Shown here: one piece after another, positions 49,020 to 61,276 of the stretch
Position numbering within the stretch: the first letter of the stretch is position 1
Layout of the letters: each line of letters opens with the position of its first letter
Assembly (NCBI GenBank): GCA_024529925.1
Contig: JAFEUB010001038.1
Span: forward strand, 4,158,501-4,222,500
DNA from: Ophthalmolycus amberensis
Lineage: Eukaryota; Chordata; Actinopteri; Perciformes; Zoarcidae
Direction: 5' to 3'
DNA: 64,000 bases
The notes under the pieces: generated by a model
The model's input: the letters and a program-made list of their open reading frames with translations, nothing else
What the model was told of the DNA's origin: nothing
Databases searched by the model: none
Made by a program: the position numbers and the translations under genes

Positions 49020-52000
49020 AGGATATCAGCAATTACAAAAAGAACCAGGGGATTGTAGTCTTTTTCCAAAGATTTTAACTGATATTCAGTTGGCACTGGT
49101 GTGGCAGTGGGGTGTAGTTTTGATATCGGGTGCAGCAGTGCAGCTGCAGGCACGGCTGTAGTAAATTGTTAATTTGTGCCCATGGCCATTTAGTCCCCCT
49201 GCAGAAGAGCTGAGTCATGATTTCCATCTGACCCCGTGTGCTGAGAGTCACCTATGTACTGTAAAGTTGGTGGTTGCTGTTTACTTTGTGTGTGCAGTTG
49301 TTTTTTAATTAGAAAATTTGATTACGCCTCAGAGGAAAACCCACACTTTCACATGGGACTTAGTTCTACTTAAATCAACACCCAGTACTCACTAGTATCC
49401 TATAAAGTAGTTTTCAAAGCCATGGTGGGGTTAGAAGATGTAAAGACAAGCTGTCTGCTGTTTAGTGAAATTTGTATTTAATTAAAAAGTGTTTAGAAAT
49501 ATTGCGTTTATGGTGATGAGTACAGCAGTAAGTTGATTATTAAGTGTGGCTGGGATCTTGATTACTTCACTTCCTATCAGCCCGTCCAAAAGTTCACTTC
49601 GAGCCTCTCTTTGAGTTAAAAGTTCCACTCTGCTTGCAAGTTCTGTTTTTCTTTGTGCCCTCGTCATTGACAAACTCAGCCAGAGGGTTGTTAATAACGG
49701 CCGTTAGTTTGTGGCAGCAAATGGAGATTTCACAACTGCTGAAAGCAATCTTTCAGCGCAAAGAGAGAGAGAAACTTTTCAAGATCAGATGCAACTTATA
49801 CAAACCCTTCAGGGAAATGGGTTCTCTGTACGCAGAGGAAAATAGATCACTGCGATGTAGATAAGACTAGAAATGGAATGGAATATATTGCAGATAATAC
49901 AACACAGTTTGATTTTTCTTGTGTGACTGTGTCAAAGGACATCCAGTGTGTTTTTCTCAAGTGGACATGCAAATATGTGCTGTGAACAATTCTCAAACTA
50001 GTACTAATTCTTATAGAAAACCCTCTGAATGCATTCTGACACTGAATGCATTGCATGCATTTGTGAGGCAGGAAAGGCGTCCACTCTTCCCATACAGTGA
50101 GGTATTTTCAGCAGATGTCACTGCTCACTGAGCTTAAGGCTTGTGTGCGTCTGAGTGGACTGCCATCCTCAGAATATCCCTCCTATTCTCTCCCTCGTCA
50201 TATTTATGCATGGTTTCCTTTCATCCTCTGTGCTGCAGATAAAGCAAGTCGCCTGCGATATCTCAGGCCAGATATCAGGCATTTGCAGTGCAGATGAGCT
50301 GCCGGATCACATAATGGATGGAAGGAGAAAAGAACATTTTTACATTTATGATTAATAAAGAAAAAAAGCTGGTGCTAGCTGAGCAACTTTGATCTCTTAT
50401 TTCCAAAAAAGAAAGGAAAGGCCACATTTTGAAATGAAGCAAATATGGAGGGATATAGAGGGAGAAGAGGACAGAAATTGAGTGGGAGAGATGGAAGTGA
50501 TTCAGCAATCACACGCTTGAAATGAAATGAAATGCTGTGTTTGGAGGGACTGTAAACACAACAAATCCTTGGAGACGCACTCGTGTCCATACACATCGAT
50601 ACACACTCAAATTCCTACAAACACACAGCAGTTTCTCTGAAGCACCAAAGAGCCTCTCTCATGCGTCGATTTCCAGATATTTTGTCAGTGACGACTGAAG
50701 CTTGTTGGTGGTCCAGTAAAACTTGGAGAGCTGGGAATTCAGTATTTCATGATTTTCTTGGCCTTTTTGGTCAATTTGCCTGTTCGGATAGACGCTGAAA
50801 TCTTCCCTGTGACACCTTGGGATGTTCCTAATGTCTACGATTTCAAACACAAGTTTACACTTAAACTAAGTAAGAAAACACTTGCACAACAGTCAAAGTT
50901 AAGCACAATTGAATCATTTCCGTGTTGAGATATTTGAAATCTGTAAACACACTTTTCAATAATCAAATTGTGTTTTAAGGCCACTAAAATCAATATGTCA
51001 GTGTCGGACTGTGGTCTAAGAACAGTCGAGGTTTGGCATAGTTTATACCATTAGTGTCTGTTGCTGGTGTTAGCCCGCTTCATTGGTTCTTACCACACTA
51101 GGTCACTAGTTTTAGTCTGTAGCAGCTGTTTAGCTATCGAACAAGCTTGAGTCAGTGTGCTGGTCGACCAGGAGACTAATTTCCATAAATGCTGGACCAC
51201 CCACCAGGGTGGTTCAAGCAACAGGAGAGAGTCTCTTGGACTTGCATTTGTGCTTTGCGTCTGCTGGTTGTGTACCATGGGTGGTGTCAATGTTGTTTTT
51301 AACATACCCAAAAACATGTTGGAGGCCTGCTAATAAAATTAAAATAAAATGCACCAGCAGTGGTTCATTAATTAAGGCACCCTGTCAGTGAATCTAAGGA
51401 CTGTTGAAATTAAGCAATAAGCTTAATGTTGGAACACCTGGATTGAATTACAACATGTTTAATATGGCCATAATCCTACATAGCTAACTCGTTACAAAAT
51501 CTTCTTTTTAAAACCCCAATGTATATATTCTCTGCAGATAAATGTCATGCAGTAATGCATGGTGTGTGTACTGTACATTGAGCATTGTAAAGGGTGATCA
51601 GTGCTGTATTAATGAAGAGGATTTGAGAATTCTGCAGTCCATCCTTGTGCACAGATGTCAGCCAGGTAACATAAACAGCAGACAGCGTTTTACAAAAGCA
51701 GAGAGAATGCAGAAAAAAGAAGAAAAAAAAAAAGTTCCTGACAAAGCCGGTAAAGTTTGACGTTGATGGAGCTCTGACAGGCTACTGGTGACAGCAGGGG
51801 AAACCTGGAGGCACGAAAGGATAAAGAGAATAAACCCACCTCATTCTGACAAAGACAAACCCAAATTTGACATGCATAGGCGCACAAATCCAAACTGGCG
51901 TGTGAGACGGGGTGAGATGCCTCTCAGCTCACCGTAGGTGACACTGTTGAACCGTGCGTTGGGGTAATGGCACGAAAGGGAGGGTGAGCGTTCCAGAGGC

Positions 52001-53963
52001 ACAGGAGGGAAGAGGAGCATTGAAATCTGAAGTCTGGGAGGAAAAAGGTGGAACAGGAATGTGACAACGGCATTCAGGCCGGAGGAGGAAAATCCAGGCG
52101 ACGTTGTTTATTTTTCCCCACCATCACTCGGTGATGGAGGAAAAATATGCCACTGGCTGTCAGAGCTGTCGCTGTGTGTGAAAGGCTCGTCCTGGTGTGC
52201 CGACACCACTAAAAACGTCAGTACCGTAACTCTTCAGTGGGGGGCGGGCTATACAAAGCTGAGGGAGCAGTGGAAGAGTCCTCCACTGTCTTATTCCTCC
52301 TCTTTTCTCCAGCAATACATGTTTCGTACCCAACCGAAAAACAGACTTCATGTACTATATATACTGTTTATATACTTCAGTATGGCATATGTCTTCATTA
52401 AAGTGGCTAAAATGATGTCAGAGAATGTACATGTATTTAGTTCCTTCCGTCTTTCTATTAGTCAGCACTTTTTTCTTTTCGCAACGTAACCGTGCAGCTT
52501 TAGCTTCAGTCTTTTAGCACCATATCATGTATCGAGTGCATATAAGACGCCTTTTACACGCTTCAAAAGGAGTCCGCTGGAGACAAACTATAGCCTGTTT
52601 TGGTCGAGTTGACTTTCAAAATGTACCAGCACAAAGTGTAACCTGTAAGCCTGCAAGGAAATCTAAAAAAAAGTCAAATACACAAGGAGTCTAGTCCAAT
52701 TGGAAACTATACCAGTACAGTGTCATTCCTTAAACCACAAGAAGCATTGATTTCTAAGCCTGTCATCCACTTTGAACACTTTAACTCTGCTACTGCTCTG
52801 TCAACCTCTGACCATGAGCTGTTATCCCTGTTTCCTTCCTTCCCCTGTACAGATAGCACAATAACATCTGACCGATATGAAATGCTTCGCTGTGCGTTAG
52901 AGGATCTGTGGAGCGCTTCTCCTCCTCTCAGAAAGAGTCTGATTCCTGTATCGTCTTCTTCTATTCCTGGCAGTTTTCATGTCTCTGCCTCTCTCCCGTT
53001 ACACGGCCGTGTAACCTGAAGTCCAAAATGCTACATTTCTATTTCGAGAGGTACAAATGTCATTGCCCTGATGCTCCTCTCGGATGCCTGGTGTTATATT
53101 TTAAAACAAAGCCTTCTGATCCATAAATGTCAGCGAATAACCTTTTGCAACGGAACATTTGTTTTTCCCCACTTTTGATATTTTGACAGGTGTTCACTGG
53201 CTCCTTGGAGAGCAAATAAACACGAGAACAGCTAATGAAGCGCTTGAGAAATGAACCCTCCTTTCAGCTTTTCATCTCTCTTCCTGTTTATATTTGGGCG
53301 GACTCCCCCATCAGCCTGCGCTCTACCTCTAAATCTCTCATTGGCGTGTGGGTCAAAGGAGGCTGCGGCGTTCCCCTTCCACTCGCAGTTTAAGCTGTTC
53401 AAAGTTTCATAGGAGCTCTCCTATCCGTTTTCTGAAAACTCATTCGACAAGAGCACGATGCAGACCAAAACAGAGGTTGTGTTTTTGAAATGGGAAAGGA
53501 GTGCGAGTGGTTCCTGCGGCTCTCCACGATACATGGAGCCGCTCATGATGTGCTGGTAATAACTGTTCATAATTGCACGTCTCCCACGGTTTCTTCTTCT
53601 CCCAGCGTTGTAACAATAAAAGATTCTGCCTTTTATATTATGTCCGCTTTAAACTCTCCCTGAAGCAGGATTCTATTTCCCTTTGAGCTTTTCAGCTAAA
53701 TTAATATTTCAGCTACACCATCGCTTGACAAATTGAGCTGAAAAAGTTACTCAACCATGGCAGTGGGGAGTGATTCTATTTCCAGATCACTCAAAAAGAA
53801 TAATTATAGTAAGCAGCCAAAAGCTATTTAACTTTAAAAAAACATTTGGGTGGGCAGAGGGAGTCCGTTTGGTGTGTTGACGTGAGCGGCTGTGGCAGTC
53901 CACGGAGCTGAACCGAGAAGTAGGTCATCGCCATTGACCTGCCTCACACACGTCATCATACAC

Positions 53964-53982
53964 TGTGTGTGTGTGTGTGTGT
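53964..53982. repeat. (TG)n microsatellite
   Basis: About 9 TG units. Confidence 0.9.
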
Positions 53983-54212
53983 CACTGTATGCTTTGTTCC
54001 AATTCTCCCTTACTGCAGGAGGCAGAAACTAGCAAACACACACAGCGAAGTGTTGGAACCAAGCGAAAGAGGGTGAACCATGTGAAGCTGAGTGTAAACA
54101 TGATGATGTCAGCCTCTATGATGCCACATTGTCGGACCAAAAAAAACCTCTGAATGAAATATGTTCACAATCGACCTAAAACCGGCCATGACTTAATCTG
54201 TCGAAGAATTTG

Positions 54213-54229
54213 CCCCCCCCCCCCCCCCC
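54213..54229. repeat. poly(C)17 tract
   Basis: Seventeen consecutive C on the plus strand. Confidence 0.95.
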
Positions 54230-55090
54230 AACCGCTTATGGGATTTGAGATTGAGGGAGAAAAAACATAATCTGCTTTCATAACAGCAGCGGATAGCGCG
54301 CAAGGAGAGATTAACCCCCGACCCCACGGTCATGCTCTCCGTGCCAAAGTCGAAGCAAATTCGAATAATAAATAAATGAATAATATATTATGTTTTATAT
54401 CGTATATTGCTTGTCCATATACGCGGTGTGGATGCAGCCATGCAGAAAGTCTGCTGATATGCCCCCACTGCCATGTGAAGCGACGTTAAAATATTATTCT
54501 GCAGCGTTTCCTTGCAAAGTATTTGTCTTTGCACCGAAGTATGCGATAAATCTTGCAGCGCTGGAAGGAATGCATTTTCTGTTGTGCACAGTAGACTTAG
54601 GCGTGCAGGTGCTGAAAAGTCCAATTAGGACAGAGGAAGAGATCGTATACGTTGGTGATGTGAACACGCCCAGAGCTAACACGAAAGAAGTCCAAACTCC
54701 ACTAGTGATTTAAAAAAAAAAAAGCTTAGAGCTTTTCAGATGTCACACTCAAAGGAGAATTAGATTTCAGAATCTCTCTCATCTCTTCGCATCCCTCCTT
54801 CTCTACTTCCTCTCCTCTCTCCTGTAAAGCACATTATCTGGATTGTTAGCATGTTACCAACACAAACTGTTGCCACACACGCACACATATTACATCTTTG
54901 TCTGGTTCCAGACACCCTGCCATGTTGATCCCTAATCCGCTTCCTACCACACTGGCTGTGACCAATCACGGCCTTTCATGTTCCGAAGCGGTGAGTCACA
55001 CCTAACAGGATTGGCTGGTCGCATAGCCAATGGTCGGTCGGATGCCGAGGCTATTAGTGATTGTGATTACGGGTGACATTTGTGATCGTG

Positions 55091-55112
55091 GTGTGTGTGT
55101 GTGTGTGTGTGT
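55091..55112. repeat. (GT)n microsatellite
   Basis: Eleven GT units. Confidence 0.93.
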
Positions 55113-57868
55113 GGCGAGGTCCGTCTGGATTCTTGCTCGTGTGACCCACATTGGGTACAGTGTCGCATATGAGATGTGATGTTTGGGGGCCAGAGATTAC
55201 AGGGGACGCAAACAAGCCTGGTGCTGCTGTCCTGGACATATTTGATCAGGGTGAATGATCTTCGCACCCACGATACGAACACACACTCACACACACGCAC
55301 GCACACAGTGATGAGGATATTGGAGTGCTTTTTGTAGCTTGAATAAAGCAGCACGTTGGTGGGATTCAATGCACTGTAACAGTTTAAAGTGCCAGTTATT
55401 GTGTCTTGATACTGAAAGCCCAACATGATGCACTTCAAGGTTACTTCTTTAGAGCAAGAAGCCACTCTAGTATGAGTCTTATTTAATATTACGTTGGCCG
55501 TGTGCTGCCCGGGATGATGGAGTATCTATCAGGAGTAACTGATGAGCACACGTGTGCTATATTTACTTTTTAAGACGCTTCAAATTTACTTAATGCCTCC
55601 CTCCATGATCACAATTATTCTACAATGCATTAATGTTGCCTTAAAAATATGTGCTTAGGATCCCCTGGCGGATATGAAAGTGATTAAATAGTGGTTATTC
55701 CCCAAAGTGTGAAATTCTCATCGCAACTTTGATTGGATGATGAAATGTTTTCAGCATTAAAGCGGCCCCAGAGAGCTGGCAGATGAGGTAGTTTATGCAT
55801 GTATGAACCGATCACTATGGGAGAAATGGATTTGTTTATAGTGTGATCAAGGAATTAGCTGAGTTCAATTTCCTCCCCTAAAAAAACCCGTTTGTTTGCA
55901 CATGTGACTCCTGTTTAACCTGCGCATGCCTAAAACGACCGTGCTCCGCAGAGCACCTTGTATGTCACACCATCAAACATGTGGACAGCTGTGGAATATG
56001 CTTACAATTACACAGGCTTTTGAGCCGTGCATTTTTTGAGCATGAACCATGACTTTTCAGAGCAAAGTGCGATGACATGATCTGTGTTTACATTGAAACC
56101 CAAGGGGAGGAATGTCAAAAAGAAAAACCAAGATGATATCGAAATCGAGAGGCCCCTCGAGTGGCAGATATTCCAAAGCCATGTGATCTGACTCTTTAAC
56201 ATCTGCCGGCCTGCAGCACATTAACCAAAACCATCCATCCATCTCAAGCGGCCGCGGCATATCTTCAAACTCACAATCGGGAGAGGAAAATAACAAACCG
56301 AGTCGCGTCTGACACCTGTGAAAGGTTGTTTATCAGGCGGCGCGCTCAAAGAATCTGAGATAATTTCTGCTCCTAATGGATTAAATTGGAAACGGTTGTG
56401 GATTCATCAAAGTTTTAGAGGAAGTGAGCTTTGCTTTGATTGCAAGAAAGTTCTGGGATTGCAAGATTACTGTGGAATAGTTTGAAATATGATGTATAAT
56501 CTCGTAGCATTCACGCAATCAAACAAAGATACAAAATTATTACTTGTATTGCGAATCCTACCAGGAATCGGTGTTAGAGCATGCATTTAGTTCTGCTGCT
56601 TTTACTGCCTTCATCTCCAAAATTTGCATGCAGTGCAAAATGGATGAAATGATAAAATATTTACAGTTCAAACGTTAACTTTTGGGTAATACCGCCCTCG
56701 GAATGTGTAAAGCAGCCCAGTGTAGAGGCTCCTGACAAAGTTTGAGGAACCACTTATCCTCTCCACGGGACCGCACGAGCTGCCAAGTCCCACTGAACCG
56801 GTCGCGCTCATTGTCACACGTTTCCATGGCAACACTGCACTTCATTTTATTCGGTTGGTGATTAAAGAATGCACTGGGGTGAATAAAACGAACTGTGGAA
56901 ATAGGGGGGAGGATGAGTGAAAAAAAGTGTTCCAGTCTGTCTTTCTGAAGGATGTTTCGATAGCAATTAGCAGTCTGTCCCTCAAGCGTCTGAAGTCGGA
57001 GGCTGCTGACGCTTTGAAGACTAAATCAACTCATTATCTCATGAGTTATACCTCCACATCGTGTCATGGAAGCTCCACGCTGGTGAGCGAACGGGTTGTT
57101 TAGGGGCCAACGTAGGTGGCTCATGCTATCAGCAACCAGCAATTAACTGTTCTCCTTGTGTCTTAAAGCAACAGCAAGAGTGCACCTTTCCCTCCTGCCA
57201 GGTCTAAACAAAGCCACCGATGGGGCCCCACTCAGGGAAATAAATGACAATACAGCCCCGTCTATATTTGTCGACATGGTTCCCACAGTCAATCTTCAGG
57301 TCTGGAAAAAAAACGTCTGAGAGCTGAGATGCTTTTCTCAAGCCCACCCTGGCTGACAATGCCAGTGAAACGTGTCGGGGGAAACAGGAAAGGCAACAAT
57401 GCTATATCGGTCGGCATCGTGACAACTACAAACAAACAGCCGAAACCTTTTGTGCTTCCTAGTTTGTATTTGGCAAAGCAAATGTGGCAAACTTGTATGG
57501 ACTGAAAGTTAAAGTTCTTACAGATAAATTAAAGCACTATACCGTACGTATATGATCTGCACCGTTACTGAAGGTGAAATAGGACTAAAAGGGTGCACTA
57601 TTCAGACGAACATCAAAGGAAGCTGCCTCAAAGTCGCACATGCTTCTATTTAATGCTTTGGTTTTGCTTCGGTCAAAGTCGCACGCAGCATTCCTTTAAC
57701 CATCAACATAAACTGCACTGACAGTACAGTATATTGCCTCGCCGATCAAACCCTGAACCTGGATTTCCTTTGATCCCTGTGACCCGCAGCAGGTAAGAAG
57801 GATCAGTAGTAGCCCTGAGCCCGTGGCAGCCAGCTGTCTCACACGCGCTTCGGCGCCCACGAGACGTG

Positions 57869-57894
57869 CACACACACACACACACACACACACA
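57869..57894. repeat. (CA)n microsatellite
   Basis: Thirteen CA units. Confidence 0.93.
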
Positions 57895-58828
57895 GGTACT
57901 GTACTAAACACGCCTCAGCACACAGGGGATGCTGCGGGGTCGAGCACCTCCAGGAGGCTCATTGAAGCACACGATGACGGAGTTATACATGAAGAATAAT
58001 TATAAAGCTGTGTTACATTCACATACACACAGGAACATTTAGGGGGAAAAAGTGCCATCTAGCTAAATATGTTAGCCATTAAATTAACTCTGTCAGACTT
58101 GCTCCCTTATTAAAGTGCTAAAATGACCATTCGGGACCTTTTTGAAGCCACTCGTATACACACAGCACTCTAGAACACATGTTTTAAGCATCCCTCAAGG
58201 CGCTGTCTCCTGTCCTTATGTATCTTGTGCTTCAAGCAACCACCACAACACAGTGGCTCTTTGAATTTGGGTCACACAAACCCCCCCACACACACATACA
58301 CATAATTAAATGTGTTATTTGGGTCAATGTTCAGAAGTGTCACAGTCAATACTTGTGAAACCTTCAGATTCAACATCCAATTCCGCATTTAAAGTTGATG
58401 TCGGCACATTTTTGGTTGGCAAAAAAAAGACAGTTTTTTTAAAGCTTAAGTTTTTTAGAACTCCAAGACCACATGGTACAAATAAACTTCTTGGTCTAAA
58501 GGTCAATTCAGCAAGTGTTTCTACAGAAGTTTCTCCTCGACAGTGATACAGATGGCTCCACACAACTCATTGGCTGAGTCCCGAAGCCACTGCTCTGTCA
58601 TTATCATTCCAGTAATGCTGGCACTCAACGCTTCAACTCCTCATTTCCACTGAAAACACAATCTGAGCCGAGACGGAGGGTGAAAGCATGCGGGAATCCC
58701 CCAGGGACTCACACTTAAGTAAACTAAGAGGAACACAAACTCCCACAGGGACAGGCCCCCCTTTTTCAAAGAGTGTGCATAAGAAAACAAAACAAGCCCC
58801 TCACTCCTCCTCCTTCCACCTCCTCTTA

Positions 58829-59115
58829 CCTTCCACATGATTAAAATCCCATCATCCACACACAAAGTGAAAAAAAGAGAGGAAGAGAGAGAGGTGTGCA
58901 GGGAACGGAGGCTCTCTCTGTCCTCTGTTGGACGCGGTAACGGCAGCAGCGGCGAACTTGGGAGTCAGTGAGGATGTGGATATGTCTCCGTGGCTGTGTC
59001 ATCACCTCTCATGACATGTTTCCCCCCCTGCCTGTGTAAGCCTTTCCATCCTGACCCGGCAGAGAGAGAGAGAGAGAGAGAGCAGGGACAAACTAGTGCT
59101 CCGCCCCCCCCCTCT
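58829..59115 (-). promoter_or_regulatory. candidate non-coding first exon and promoter, possibly for mid1
   Basis: On the minus strand a strong donor (GGAAG|GTAAGAGG) lies at 58,829. Upstream of it is a (CT)n tract (59,061-59,082 on the plus strand as GA) and a G-rich segment with a GC-box-like GGGGGGCGGAG near 59,099-59,110. A TATA-less promoter with a CT-rich initiator region followed by a spliced leader would look like this. It is 10.5 kb upstream of the mid1 start codon in the correct orientation. The link to mid1 is inference only. Confidence 0.3.
59061..59082. repeat. (AG)n microsatellite
   Basis: About 11 AG units, within the candidate leader/promoter block described at 58,829-59,115. 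Confidence 0.93.
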
Positions 59116-61253
59116 CTCTATCTCCCCTCCTCCTCTCCTCCCTCTCTGTTTCCCCCGTATTCAAATCTGCCAGTGGGCTGCCCTGCCTCTAAGTAGGCCA
59201 ATCACTGTTCCACTGGGGGTGGAGTCTGGGCCGGCTGTGTGCATGTGCGAGTTTGCCATCAGATGCGTCACGCAGATATTGTCTGTCTGTCTGCATGGCT
59301 ACTCGGCCACGCTTATGTTCTCGCTTGCTTGCAAAGCAAGAAGACGTTGCTGTGATCTTCAACCCGTTTTACCGCTGTTCAATTCATAGCCGAGTTGTGT
59401 GTTGTGCCCACGATGAAAATAATGTCCCTCCAGTCGCATCACATTTACACCTACATCCTGCAAATATTTGCTCCATCTGCCATTCACTTTAAATGAAGAC
59501 TTGTCTGTCTGGCATATTCAAGCATGTCCTGTTTCCTCCTTTTGTTGAACTTTTCCCCTGCTGTTGCAGAGCATCGCACTTCCAAGCCTGTTTTCAGTTT
59601 GTAGCGTCTCCGCTCGGTGTTCATTACCCACACTGGAACCATGACATCCATTTTCAGGGCCCAGAATGGGACAATTTAGTTGAGCAGAAGGCTGGTGAAC
59701 AGAGGGCTTATGTGATGAAAGATGGGTAAAAAAAAAAGAAACCATTGACTGCTTGAGATTACCTGCACTGATAATGGCTTACGGGGTTAATTTAAAATAA
59801 TACGACAACAAAAACGGCCACGTCAGTCATCACTCTAATTTCAATCATTTCTACTTTGTTTGTTTTATTTGTTTCTATTGCAGATGTATTGCACATTAGA
59901 TGCCTACAAAGACAGTGAGGCCTTTCTGACTTGTTAAAAGCGCTCACGTCAACATCCAAGTTGTAATTAGAACTCCCATGTTTAAACCAATCGGACAAAA
60001 AGAAAAACACAGCTATGTAGAACTAATTAATGCAATTAACTGAAAGCAGCATTTCAGTTCAAAGCGTAATCGTACTAATAGATTTAGTGCGCCGGAAATA
60101 TGAATTACTCTGCGTGTATCAAAAGGGGTAAAACTGGAGGAAGAGTTGGGTTTACACCAACGGCAATTTAGATCGAGAGCAATGAAAAGCATCTCTATAT
60201 AATAAGCCTCTCAAGTGAACGCCTCTCTGCATTTGAGGGCTATATTTTGTGAATTTCCTGTATTTTTCCACTATTGCATCCACGACACGTCCTCGGTAGC
60301 GATTCAGCCTCCATTTTTTATGTCTGTCTGCCGGCTCTCCCCCTCCCATGAAACTTCAGCTGTTTTGGCCGCCACTCATAAAAACAACCCCCGTTTTTTT
60401 ACGCGTCCCGCAAGGAAAGCAGCTGAAATGAATCTGGAGTCGGTCATTTACCCTCCCACACAAAGCACTCTGCACCGCCAAAAACTGCAGTCTCTGATTT
60501 GAAATCTTCAGCAGGCATCAGCTGTCTGGTTGTAAACCATACCTCCCAGTCATGTCTGACTCACTGTGAATGGTGCTCTTAGTCTTGCCAATTGCGCATA
60601 ACAGAAAGCAGCATGAAGCCAGAAAAACAGAATCAGCTCTAACCATTATTGAGAAATTTACAGTCCAAGTCATGTGAAAGCTTTGTAATCTGGCTGCTCA
60701 TTGGTTGCTAGAGCCCAAATAATCCCTAAAACTTTGCCCTAGGGGAGTGAGACCTATTGTTAAAAGTGTAATATGTGGTTCTTGCTTTGCAAGCGGCTTT
60801 AGATTTAATTCCAACTTGTATCCTGGACTGCAGGATCCTCGAGCCAGAAATGGCCTTTCGGACTAAAACGGACTTGTATGCTTCAAATGAAACAGTTTGT
60901 TTGGGTCTGATATCTCCCCTGGAGGTTATTACAATGATCATGGAGGTGCGTTATGTGGTACCATAAACAAAACTATATAACATGCATGACCAATGTTGGG
61001 TGTTTATGGCACGTTTCGTTACAAGGTTTTCATGCTGCTGGATGGGTGCGTGAGCCGACATTATGTCCATGTACAGTGTTTGGATGTGTGCACTCTGGTG
61101 GGAGTTGTGGCTGTGTTTCTGGCGGTTGGAGTGGGATCAGTCGAGGTGAGGCTGCCGCCAAAGAATGTTCTTCTGGAAAAGAACAAGGAAAGAGTTTCCA
61201 TCTCGGGTCAGTTCCCGGCAAGAGCAAGATCGCTAGCTTTCTGAACACTCTAC

Positions 61254-61276
61254 TAGTCTCATAAGGTATGAGACTA
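61254..61276. repeat. perfect short inverted repeat (10-bp arms, 3-nt loop)
   Basis: TAGTCTCATA is followed by AGG and then TATGAGACTA. The hairpin begins ten bases after the stop of a short open frame (60,993-61,244). Its function is unknown and it may be chance. Confidence 0.6.

Larger units (their letters stand above)
48338..58828. other. region upstream of mid1 coding exon 1; no coding gene seen
   Basis: This is probably mid1 intron leading to its 5' non-coding exon(s). It contains the short dispersed-repeat copy at 49.0 kb and several microsatellites. Open frames up to 142 residues (52,061-52,489) have no recognisable domain. Confidence 0.5.

Noticed and set aside
52061..52489. 142-residue plus-strand open frame
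   Set aside because: No recognisable domain, biased composition and no paired splice signals; best explained as chance.
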